From the NCBI GenBank assembly GCA_021204375.1, contig JAJPZL010000449.1, positions 1-6,486 on the forward strand: a stretch of 6,486 nucleotides of DNA. The letters run 5' to 3'. The notes below the pieces were generated by a model. That model was not told the DNA's origin. It did no database searches and saw nothing but the letters and a program-made list of their open reading frames with translations. Source of the DNA: Bacteroides sp. (GTDB taxonomy: Bacteria > Bacteroidota > Bacteroidia > Bacteroidales > Bacteroidaceae). The position numbers and the translations under genes were made by a program. Of the stretch, positions 1 to 6,486 are shown piece by piece (within the stretch, counting starts at the first letter, position 1; every line of letters starts with the position of its first letter).

Positions 1-1309
1 GTACTACTGCGCCTGTAAAGTCCGCATAATATTTCTGACGATAATTGTACCCTGCCTGAATACCCAGGTTCACATTACTGATACGGTGATAATCACTGGC
101 TCCTTCATCTGTATCATCACTTCTAGAGTTCTGGATCTGGTATCCACATCCTATTAACGCTGCATTTACATGGTGGCTGTTGTTAAAAGTACGGTTATAG
201 TCGAATTGTGCCCTGAAAGACATAGTCTGGGAATAGGTCGTGATACCTATCCATTCGTTGGTAGAAGGTTTGTCATTATTGTATTTTATTAAATCTACGA
301 TCATATCCTGTCCGTTCATTGTGGCCCAGACAGGCTCGTAAACAGCATAGTCGTCACTCCATATTTCCGTATAATAATCTGTATAGTCCACACTGTAAGC
401 CGTTTTAAAAGACAATCCTTTCAGTATACTTCCCAAATCGGCACCTAACCCTACATTGAACTGGAAAGTACGGTTCCTGGCTTTGGTATAACCGCCTGCT
501 AGCATATCCGCAAAGGCATTGGTTTGCGTGGCAGAAGTTCCTCCGAAAAGATATTGCCCATCTACCACTCTTCCGCTGTTAGCCACCATTGTCTGGAGCG
601 CACTGTTATTGGGATCGATCATACTGATGGGGATCAGAGGAGTGATCCAGTTCGGGCGAAGCGTACCGGCTTGTCCCCAGAAATCTCCGTGTCCACTATA
701 ACCATCACCAATAACTACTGCGGCGTCAGCCGAAGCTGACAACCAATGGGTTAGGTTTATATCTACATTGGAACGGATGTAGAAAGTTTTTGTATTATCT
801 TCTTTTCTTTTACCGTACTTTATTAATCCATTGTTATAGGACATTCCGAAATTGGAGTAATAACGGGCATGTTCGTTCCCACCGGTGATCTCGCCGACCA
901 CATTGGTTTCATTATAAACTTTCCTTAAATAATCCGAGCTATAAAAGTCTATATCCGGATAAAGGTAGGAATTCGTACCTGCTGCCGTATGGTAGATCGT
1001 AGACTGGCTGTATCTCTCAGCGATTCCGTCATTCCGGGAAGCTTCGTTATAAAAGGTCATATATTCGGCTGCATTCAGGTAAGTAGGATAGGATTTGGGT
1101 ACATACAATCCCGTATTGGCACGTACATTTATAGATAAAGGTTTAATCTCTCCTCTTTTAGTTGTGATAAGGACCACCCCTTTGGCTCCTTTGCTTCCAT
1201 ACAGAGCGATGGCACCTGCATCTTTCAGGATCGTTACAGATTCAACCTGGGAAGAGTTCAGGGTCCATGCACTACGGGGAATTCCATCTACCAGGATAAG
1301 AGCCTCCTG
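1..1309 (-). CDS. Divergent SusC-type transporter susC2, 3' part (plug and barrel; C-terminus cut by window edge)
   Basis: This is the continuation of susC2, open for 436 codons from CAG at 1307-1309 to the window edge. It begins QEALILVDGIPRSAWT, followed by QVESVTILKDAGAIALYG and SKGAKGVVLITTKRG. These align with LVLVDGIER and VLKDASATAVYG...GANGVILITTKRG of susC1, so the plug is clear although diverged. Barrel sequence follows: EITGGNEHARYYSNFGM, FYIRSNVDINLTHWLSASAD, FRAQFDYNRTF, and at the edge YNYRQKYYADFTGAVV. The remaining barrel, probably some 400 residues, lies beyond base 1. It has no credible start of its own and depends on the part at 1288-1556. With both one-base losses repaired, 519 residues are visible. 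Its own SusD partner is not in view. Substrate is unknown, and sequence divergence from susC1 suggests a different ligand or a different lid. Confidence 0.9.
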
Positions 1310-1556
1310 CCCCAGATATTTCCATTATAGCCTCCTACCAGGCTTTGAAAACCATCCAGCGGATAGGTAGAATAACTTTTTTCCAGCAGGTCGGTTACAT
1401 TGACTGTAGAAACAGCTCCCAGGATATCTTTCTTATCAGCCTGCCTGAAAGCAATATATACAAGACTATCTTTTTTCTCTTCTGCTTGGATGGCTCCTGG
1501 ATTCAGCAAAGAGAAAGAAAAAAGTAAAAAGCCTATATTTATTATCTTTTTTTCAT
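1288..1556 (-). CDS. Divergent SusC-type transporter susC2, 5' part (signal peptide and start of plug; frameshifted)
   Basis: This is the front of a second TonB-dependent transporter. ATG at 1554-1556 is followed by seven A's and, as written, runs into TAA after four codons. The next frame, closed upstream by TAA at 1558-1560 and without an ATG, reads an excellent signal peptide (KKIINIGFLLFSFSLLNP, cleavage after AIQA). One extra A would join ATG to it and give a 25-residue signal. The mature part starts EEKKDSLVYIAFRQADKKD and passes at once into GAVSTVN, the beginning of a plug. There is therefore no carboxypeptidase-like domain, and VYIAF stands where susC1 has the VVVVG TonB box. The frame then runs to NGNIWG, shifts, and dies at TAG (1288-1290). 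TTG at 1507-1509 is an open alternative start but would cut the signal peptide in half, so I reject it. Confidence 0.8.
1310..1313 (-). other. Frameshift site in susC2 plug (four-base C/G run)
   Basis: The minus strand reads aat-atc-tgg-ggc-agg, giving N I W G R and then a TAG at 1288. Adding one base in the G run gives N I W G Q E A L I L V D G I, which restores the plug and the long open frame to the window edge. The net loss is one base, or one modulo three. It could be a true frameshift or a homopolymer read error. Confidence 0.85.
1547..1553 (-). other. Seven-A run at the susC2 start that puts ATG and signal peptide out of frame
   Basis: On the minus strand ATG is followed by AAAAAAAG. 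With seven A's the frame is M K K R stop; with eight it is M K K K I I N I G F, a classic N-terminus leading into the hydrophobic signal peptide. The need for exactly one more A is inferred from the quality of the resulting signal peptide and from the absence of an ATG in the signal peptide's own frame. Confidence 0.75.
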
Positions 1557-1583
1557 TTTACTATCAATTAAATTATTCCACTA
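1557..1583 (-). promoter_or_regulatory. susD-susC2 intergenic spacer / susC2 leader
   Basis: Twenty-seven AT-rich bases lie between the susD stop (TAA, 1584-1586) and the proposed susC2 ATG (1554-1556). No Shine-Dalgarno run, hairpin or poly-T stretch is visible, so this is a within-operon spacer and susC2 is probably read from the same transcript. The frame that encodes the susC2 signal peptide is itself closed by a TAA at 1558-1560 and has no ATG of its own. Confidence 0.6.
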
Positions 1584-3491
1584 TTACCAACCTGGGTTTT
1601 GTTCAAACTCCGGATACATATTCACATCATCCCTTAACAGAGGAAGCCAATAGTGTTTTTCCGCAAACTGTCTTTCACTTAAGATCTCTTCCCGCAGATT
1701 CAGTACACGGGCATTTACTGGATCGACAAATACCTCCTCATCAGACATACCCCGGTCGAAATAGATACCGGTTTTTAAGGTATAAGGTCTTTCCAGCAGT
1801 AACATCCACCGGCGTAGGTCTACAAAGCGGTGTCCTTCAAAAGCCAGTTCGACAGCACGCTCCCGGCGTACTTCACTCATAAAGCTTTCGGTACTGCCCA
1901 GAAATTTATCGGCTACTTCACCTACTCCCAGTCCTTCTCTGTTACGGATCTTATTGACCGCATCTACTGCCGACAGATTATAACCCGTGGCTTTGCTCTG
2001 AGGCGACCCGTAACCGTAGGCTGTTGCCTCCGCATACATCAGATAGACATCTGCCAGGCGCATCAGGCTCAGCATTATACAGTTGCCGTCTCTATATTGT
2101 TCCCACGAATTATTATATTTTGATACATATTTCGATAGCATATAGCCGGTAAATACAGATTTGGCTGAGTTGAGCGGATCATTTCTGAAGCGTCCGTTGG
2201 TATAAAGGCTGGCATACTGGCGTTCGGGATCATTTCCAATCCGGGAACCGTCCAGGACACATTTTTCACCATCCACCATAATATCATGATACAAACGCGG
2301 ATCTCTGTCTCTCCACGGGTATTCGGGATCATATCCCGATTCCGGGTCGGGTGTGGCAAGATCGATTACAGGTAATCCGTTAGCCATTCCGTAAAAATTT
2401 ACATAATTGGCCGTTGGATAACACTTAACCCCCTCATTGACCAAACTGGGTGGCCGGTAATCGTTCACCTGGTTCCAGCGGAAACGGGTGGAAGACTGGA
2501 CCAGATTCTCATAAAAGATGGCTTCTTTCAATCTCGGGAGTTTCCCGCTTTGGTTGAAGGTATAAAATAGCTGGGTATATTCGGAAAATTTAGCTAATTC
2601 GTAGCGTCCGGTCTCCTCGCATATTTTCAAGGCCTGTCCTAAAGCATCGGCTGCTCTTTTACAATATTCGGCATTATAAGAAGCATTTCCGCCCGATACC
2701 TTATTCATTAACGGACTTCCGGCCCAAAGAAGGTTTTTACCCAGGTAGGCATACGCCATTACTTTGTTGATGCGGATATTGTTATTCCCTAAGGTTGCTT
2801 TACCGGCAGTTATTTCGTCCCAGTCGACCGGAAGCAATGCGGCTGCTCTTTCGAAATCGGCAGCTGCTTTATCTGCTGTTTCCTGATAAGTCAGCCGGAG
2901 AAATCTGAATACTATATTCGCAGGTAGATCTTCATTGATATAAGGGAGCCCTCCCCAGTATTGCATTAGCATGAAGTGGAAAAAGCCTCTGAAAAAGTAC
3001 AATTGTCCTTCGATCAGGTTACGTTCTTCAGGAGTTGCTTCGATCAGTCTGTCTAAATTGGCAATCCCCACATTGGCTTTGCGGATACCTTTCCAGGATA
3101 ATCCCCATAAGCATCCCTTACCATCTTTGGAAGAATCAGTATCACTGTTGAAACTATTCGGATTTCCTCCGTCATGGAACCAGGAGTAGTATTGGGTGTT
3201 CCATGCCCAGTAGTTTCCCTGGTCAAAATCATTGCCTAATATGGAATAAGTGGGTTCCCAATATTCATCGTCTCCTAAATTCCAGGCATTGTGCCAGTTA
3301 CTGGCCGATATCAGGACAATGTGATTATACAGGTGTTCAACAAATCCCTGGAAATTGGTGAAATTCTTATAGACTTCGTCCGAATCAATTTCACTCTGAG
3401 GTGCCTTGTCCAGAAAGTCAGTACATGAGATCGTCCCGGAGAGACTTATTATAAGTATGGCAGATACTATCTTGTTGAAATATTTTTTCAT
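1584..3491 (-). CDS. SusD/RagB-family nutrient-binding outer-membrane lipoprotein
   Basis: This is a surface-exposed lipoprotein that forms the lid on a SusC channel and binds the nutrient, usually an oligosaccharide. The 635 residues are uninterrupted. Residues 1-22 are a lipoprotein signal peptide (MKK start, hydrophobic VSAILIISLSG) with the lipidated Cys at 23 (ISC-TDFLDKAP). The residue at -3 from Cys is Thr, slightly atypical. The N-terminal SusD-like domain with its TPR helices covers about 24-260, including EGQLYFFRGFFHFMLMQYWG (161-180) and YQETADKAAADFERAAALLP (202-221). The C-terminal RagB/SusD domain covers about 320-635, with PWRDRDPRLYHDI (392-404), LMRLADVYLMYAEA (476-489), RRERAVELAFEGHRFVDLRR (542-561) and the family ending YPEFEQNPGW. 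An aromatic-rich stretch at 93-106 could contribute to ligand binding. It is longer than the prototype starch SusD (about 550 residues), as in many Bacteroidota homologues. ATG at 3489-3491 is chosen because it gives the complete lipoprotein signal. It most likely pairs with susC1 upstream. Confidence 0.96.
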   Translation of the reverse strand: MKKYFNKIVSAILIISLSGTISCTDFLDKAPQSEIDSDEVYKNFTNFQGFVEHLYNHIVLISASNWHNAWNLGDDEYWEPTYSILGNDFDQGNYWAWNTQYYSWFHDGGNPNSFNSDTDSSKDGKGCLWGLSWKGIRKANVGIANLDRLIEATPEERNLIEGQLYFFRGFFHFMLMQYWGGLPYINEDLPANIVFRFLRLTYQETADKAAADFERAAALLPVDWDEITAGKATLGNNNIRINKVMAYAYLGKNLLWAGSPLMNKVSGGNASYNAEYCKRAADALGQALKICEETGRYELAKFSEYTQLFYTFNQSGKLPRLKEAIFYENLVQSSTRFRWNQVNDYRPPSLVNEGVKCYPTANYVNFYGMANGLPVIDLATPDPESGYDPEYPWRDRDPRLYHDIMVDGEKCVLDGSRIGNDPERQYASLYTNGRFRNDPLNSAKSVFTGYMLSKYVSKYNNSWEQYRDGNCIMLSLMRLADVYLMYAEATAYGYGSPQSKATGYNLSAVDAVNKIRNREGLGVGEVADKFLGSTESFMSEVRRERAVELAFEGHRFVDLRRWMLLLERPYTLKTGIYFDRGMSDEEVFVDPVNARVLNLREEILSERQFAEKHYWLPLLRDDVNMYPEFEQNPGW

Positions 3492-3503
3492 ATTCTATTG
3501 CTG
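3492..3503 (-). promoter_or_regulatory. susC1-susD intergenic spacer / susD leader
   Basis: Twelve bases (cagcaatagaat) separate the susC1 stop from the susD ATG. There is no Shine-Dalgarno purine run, which is usual in Bacteroidota, where AT-rich leaders serve initiation. The gap is too short for a promoter or terminator, so susC1 and susD must be cotranscribed. Termination of translation at 4938 in susC1 could reduce downstream susD expression by polarity; that is inference. Confidence 0.7.
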
Positions 3504-4937
3504 TTAAAAGGTTACATCAACACCTAAATTGAAACGTCTCATTGTAGGATAAGCACCGTGGCTGGCGCTGCTGCTAAAGTTGGATTCCCGGTCGTCAGGC
3601 ATATCTGTCCACAGGAATAAATTATCACCGTTCAGATAGATCCGGCAGGTAGACATTCCCAGCTTTTTTATTCCTTTACTCATGAAAGTATAAGAGATCT
3701 CTGCATTTTTTAACCGCAGGTAAGATGCGTCGTATATATAGCGGGTGCCGTCGGCACCGGTAGGAGCGTTTGTTCCGTAGCGGGGCATCGGTATCTCTCC
3801 CGAGCCATCTTTGCTCCAGTAAGTTCCTTCCACATACGCTACATTCGAAGTAGAATGGAAAGTAGGGAAGTTGACCAGGCGGGAAACATTGCTTATACCG
3901 TAGAACTGTACGGTCGCACTGAAACCTTTCCATTCAACCCCTACTGTGGTACTGTAGGTGTTTTGCGGGGTATCCGTATATTTATAAGGGGCCTGGTCAT
4001 CCTCTGTGATCTGGCCGTCACCGTTAAAATCAATAATGGCATAATCTCCGGGAAGTTTAGAATCATTATAGCTCTCTGAGACTGTACTTCCGTATAGATC
4101 GTCCCAGGAATTAATGAAACCACCGTCAATATAGCTATGTGTTTGATTAATGGCATATCCGGCTCTTCTGCGGTAGGCAGCAGTTAGTTCGGGATCGTCT
4201 GCAAATATGATCTTATTGGTAGCATGGGTCATATTGGCATTCGCCCATAAACGAAGATCATTTTTAAATACATAATTGAGTCTTACCGATAATTCATATC
4301 CCTTGCTTTTTACCTCACCCAGGTTTGCTGTCGGTGCGGTTGCCCCGAAGTAAGAAGGGATAGCACGGTCGCCTCCTGCAACCAGGATATCAGTACGTTT
4401 GTCTCTGAATATATCTATCGAACCGGCAATAAATCCTCCCAGGAAAGAGTAATTAATACCGAAATTCTTTTTTTCTACAGTTTCCCAGTGAACATCTTCA
4501 TTTCCCAAAGAGCTGGTACGATATACCGTATAGGGCGTATTTGCCGGTACGGTTCCCATGATCACATTGCCTCTATAGGCCCATTGATCCTGATAGAGCC
4601 AACGTCCGCTTACATTATCATCCCCGATCTTACCATACGAAGCCCGGAATTTCAGCATATCCAGGAACTGGAGGGATTTCATAAACTTTTCTTCACTGAT
4701 CATCCATCCTGGTGAGAAGGAAGGAAAGAAAGCGAACCGGTGTTCCGGTCCGAATCTTTCAGAACCGTTGTAAGCACCATTCACTTCCAGAAAATACCTC
4801 ATGACATAATTATAAGTAGCACGGAAAGCCCAGTCTTCCCGAAAATGGTAGAACTCACTGCCGGTGGCCCATTTCTCACGGCTGAACAGGCCCATCAATC
4901 CGGCCTCATGCTTACCGAACTGCCGGCTATAATTTAC
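3504..4937 (-). CDS. SusC/RagA-family TonB-dependent transporter susC1, 3' part (beta-barrel, downstream of premature stop)
   Basis: This is the back half of the same transporter, in the same frame as the part upstream, running 477 residues from just after the TAA to a normal TAA at 3504-3506. It opens with VNYSRQFGKHEAGLMGLFS, a standard SusC barrel strand pair. EVNGAYNGSERFGPEHRF, PSFSPGWMISEE and LKFRASYGKIGDDN follow, which are conserved SusC barrel motifs. A DFNGDGQITEDD loop (3996-4031) resembles an EF-hand calcium site and is common in SusC extracellular loops. The end, LGVDVTF, has the terminal aromatic residue recognised by the BAM assembly machinery. TTG at 4896-4898 or ATG at 4893-4895 could be called as starts, but no signal peptide follows either. 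This is therefore not an independent gene, and alone it should not reach the outer membrane. susD begins 12 bases after its stop. Confidence 0.93.
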   Translation of the reverse strand, partial: VNYSRQFGKHEAGLMGLFSREKWATGSEFYHFREDWAFRATYNYVMRYFLEVNGAYNGSERFGPEHRFAFFPSFSPGWMISEEKFMKSLQFLDMLKFRASYGKIGDDNVSGRWLYQDQWAYRGNVIMGTVPANTPYTVYRTSSLGNEDVHWETVEKKNFGINYSFLGGFIAGSIDIFRDKRTDILVAGGDRAIPSYFGATAPTANLGEVKSKGYELSVRLNYVFKNDLRLWANANMTHATNKIIFADDPELTAAYRRRAGYAINQTHSYIDGGFINSWDDLYGSTVSESYNDSKLPGDYAIIDFNGDGQITEDDQAPYKYTDTPQNTYSTTVGVEWKGFSATVQFYGISNVSRLVNFPTFHSTSNVAYVEGTYWSKDGSGEIPMPRYGTNAPTGADGTRYIYDASYLRLKNAEISYTFMSKGIKKLGMSTCRIYLNGDNLFLWTDMPDDRESNFSSSASHGAYPTMRRFNLGVDVTF

Positions 4938-4940
4938 TTA
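4938..4940 (-). other. In-frame premature TAA stop in susC1
   Basis: The minus-strand reading is tat-tac-gca-gca-TAA-gta-aat-tat-agc (Y Y A A stop V N Y S). SusC homology is continuous across it with no frame change, so this is a point nonsense lesion and not a gene boundary. In susC2 the aligned stretch reads F R A Q F D Y N R, with CAA at 206-208 opposite the stop. A C-to-T transition from CAA therefore explains it most simply; TCA (Ser) is an alternative. TAA also ends susD and the 3' part of susC1, so it works as a normal stop here. Confidence 0.9.
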
Positions 4941-6486
4941 TGCTGCGTAATATATTTTACGATAATTGTTTCTCTTATTAACCGTACCTGCCTGGGTTGA
5001 CCATTTAATGGATTCCATAAAATCTTCTCCACGTTCATAAAGAATATCTCCACTGTCGGGATTCACCCACATGCGGTGCGCATAGTTATATAGGTCGTTA
5101 ATACCGCGGCCTTCTTCCACAAATGTGTGGTCCAGCGAAAAAGTACCTTTGACACTTAGCCCTTTAGTGATCATACTGAGATCCTGTGCCAGGACGAAGT
5201 CGGTATTGATCCGGGTCGTTGTTCTTTTCTCTGTACCCGAGACGGCCAGATTGGCAACAGAGTTGGGAACATCGGCATTACGCGGGTCATAATAGCCATA
5301 TAAACCATTTGAATAGATCGGGCGCATAGCATCCGGAGCTGTCCGATAGGCTGAAGACCAGTAACTCTGGTCACCGGTACTTGCTCCCCAGGGCAGGCTG
5401 CGCATGCCATTGGAACCAAACAGGTTGGTCGAGAATTTAGTGATTTTTGTCAGGTTAAAGTCCAGGTTACTACGGAAGTTCATCCGGTTAAAACCATACC
5501 CTGAGGTATAACCCCTGTTATTCTTGAAACTCCTGAAGAGGTCTCCCTCATGCACAAAGTCTACCGATGTAAAGTAAGAAACAAACCGGGTACCTCCGGA
5601 TACGTTGGCATTGAAATTATAAGACATAGCATAATCCCTGAAAAGTTCTTTTACCCAATCTACATTCGGATAACGGTCCCATTCTTCCTTATTAGCCGGA
5701 TTCCGGTACTTCTCAATGATCTCCATCGGTTTATAGTATCCCCAGCCTGTGGATGAGATACCCAATTCACGCTCTAATACACTGTTCTTTAGTATAAATG
5801 TGTCATAGGCATCCAGCTTTTCGGGCAGTTTCGATGCCATTTTCATAGTTGCATTCGCCTTGAGCTGAACCTGTGCTTTTCCTTCTTTACCACGTTTTGT
5901 TGTGATCAGGATTACACCGTTAGCACCTTTTACCCCGTATACGGCAGTCGCGGAAGCATCTTTTAGAACAGAAACTGATTCTACGGAGGCGATATCCACA
6001 CTACTCATCGTGCGTTCAATTCCATCTACCAATACCAGCGGGTCGCTGTTATTCCATGAACTTTGTGCCCGGATCACAATTTTCGGATCTTCATCACCCG
6101 GCATACCGGTAGAAGTAGTTGTTACTACGCCCGGAAGATTTCCGGTTAAAGCCTGACCGAGGCTGGTAACACCTCCGGCACGTTCCAGCGTTTTGGCATT
6201 GGTTTGTGTAATAGCTCCTACAATACTTGCCTTTTTCTGTTCCCCATATCCAACCACTACTACCTCATCCAGTTGCAGGTTATCAGACCGCAATACAATT
6301 CTCATGGTTTTACCGGCTTCTGCTTTTACCCCCTGAGGAGTCATACCAATGAATGAAACCACAAGAACAGAGTTAGGGCCGGGAACTGTTAATTGAAAAT
6401 TACCATCTATATCTGTAATTGTACCTATTACTCTGTTCCCTTTTAATGTAATATTGACTCCAATTACCGGTTCATTGTCTTCATCC
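4938..6486 (-). CDS. SusC/RagA-family TonB-dependent transporter susC1, 5' part (N-terminus cut by window edge, ends at premature stop)
   Basis: This is the front half of an outer-membrane transporter that imports glycans or peptides using TonB energy. It is open from the window edge to a TAA at 4938-4940, giving 515 visible residues. Visible residues 1-65 are a carboxypeptidase-regulatory-like beta domain (GVNITLKGN, then TDIDGNFQL, then VVSFIGM), the usual N-terminal extension of SusC proteins. Residues 72-81 are the TonB box LDEVVVVGYG. The plug follows, with LVLVDGIER near 150-158 and the SusC signature VLKDASATAVYG...GANGVILITTKRG at 173-199. After that comes the start of the barrel. The signal peptide and perhaps 30-50 residues are missing beyond base 6486; the GTG at 6360-6362 lies inside the domain and is not the start. 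The protein should be about 1,020-1,050 residues, normal for SusC, and reading continues in the same frame at 4937. Family assignment is very secure; substrate is unknown. Confidence 0.95.
   Translation of the reverse strand, partial: DEDNEPVIGVNITLKGNRVIGTITDIDGNFQLTVPGPNSVLVVSFIGMTPQGVKAEAGKTMRIVLRSDNLQLDEVVVVGYGEQKKASIVGAITQTNAKTLERAGGVTSLGQALTGNLPGVVTTTSTGMPGDEDPKIVIRAQSSWNNSDPLVLVDGIERTMSSVDIASVESVSVLKDASATAVYGVKGANGVILITTKRGKEGKAQVQLKANATMKMASKLPEKLDAYDTFILKNSVLERELGISSTGWGYYKPMEIIEKYRNPANKEEWDRYPNVDWVKELFRDYAMSYNFNANVSGGTRFVSYFTSVDFVHEGDLFRSFKNNRGYTSGYGFNRMNFRSNLDFNLTKITKFSTNLFGSNGMRSLPWGASTGDQSYWSSAYRTAPDAMRPIYSNGLYGYYDPRNADVPNSVANLAVSGTEKRTTTRINTDFVLAQDLSMITKGLSVKGTFSLDHTFVEEGRGINDLYNYAHRMWVNPDSGDILYERGEDFMESIKWSTQAGTVNKRNNYRKIYYAA

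Noticed and set aside
1304..1316. Programmed -1 ribosomal frameshift in susC2
   Set aside because: A -1 shift would give the right product, but the bases atc-tgg-ggc-agg do not match the X-XXY-YYZ slippery pattern, no downstream stem is obvious, and SusC genes are not known to use recoding.
1507..1509. TTG as the start of susC2
   Set aside because: It would remove the charged N-terminus and most of the hydrophobic core of the signal peptide, leaving an outer-membrane protein without export.
1557..1583. Terminator or promoter between susD and susC2
   Set aside because: Only 27 AT-rich bases with no inverted repeat, T run or Bacteroidota -33/-7 pair.
1400..1882. Plus-strand 160-codon open frame across the susC2 start and the susD end
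   Set aside because: It is antisense to two well-supported genes. Its hydrophobic, Phe-rich stretch is merely the complement of the AT-rich signal-peptide region and spacer, and it shows no recognisable domain.
2075..2359. Minus-strand 94-codon open frame inside susD
   Set aside because: It lies wholly within the intact susD in another frame and resembles no protein family; a shadow frame.
4938..4940. Reassigned TAA codon (alternative genetic code or readthrough)
   Set aside because: TAA is used as the genuine terminator of both susD and the 3' part of susC1 in this same window, and no recoding signal is seen.
6360..6362. GTG as the start of susC1
   Set aside because: The frame stays open to the window edge, with clear homology upstream (PVIGVNITLKGN, TDIDGNFQL), so the true start is outside the window.

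Overview
The window is a piece of a nutrient-uptake locus of the Bacteroidota SusC/SusD type. Everything recognisable lies on the minus strand and is packed head to tail, so transcription runs from base 6486 towards base 1. The organism is almost certainly a member of the Bacteroidota, most likely a gut-type Bacteroidales. The evidence is the SusC plug signature, a SusD-family surface lipoprotein, 12- and 27-base gaps between genes, and AT-rich leaders without a Shine-Dalgarno sequence. I cannot fix the genus from this sequence.

Layout in order of transcription. (1) 6486-3504 is a large SusC-type TonB-dependent outer-membrane transporter, here called susC1. Its extreme N-terminus is cut off by the window edge. 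It is broken in the middle by a single in-frame TAA at 4938-4940, and the same frame continues on the other side with perfectly good SusC sequence. (2) 3491-1584 is an intact 635-residue SusD-family lipoprotein. (3) About 1556-1 is a second, divergent SusC-type transporter, susC2, cut off at its C-terminus by the left window edge. It appears to carry two one-base losses. One is in an A run directly after the start codon and puts the signal peptide out of frame. The other is in a short G run (C run on the plus strand, 1310-1313) inside the plug domain. After those corrections it is open to the edge.

The genes would work together as follows. SusC-type proteins are TonB-powered beta-barrel channels, and SusD is the surface lipoprotein lid that binds an oligosaccharide or peptide and passes it into the barrel. 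The order susC1-susD-susC2 suggests a tandem locus in which a second susD lies just beyond base 1. No enzyme, sensor or regulator is in view, so the substrate cannot be named.

The main point of interest is that both transporters are interrupted while the SusD between them is clean. Two of the three lesions are homopolymer contractions, the typical form of a sequencing or assembly error. The third, the TAA, is one transition away from the CAA found at the aligned position in susC2. Read as true sequence, the window shows recent loss of both receptors; read as artefact, it is an ordinary tandem SusC/SusD locus. I found no RNA genes, CRISPR arrays, mobile elements, terminators or convincing promoters. 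No stretch longer than 30 bases lies outside the gene reconstructions.
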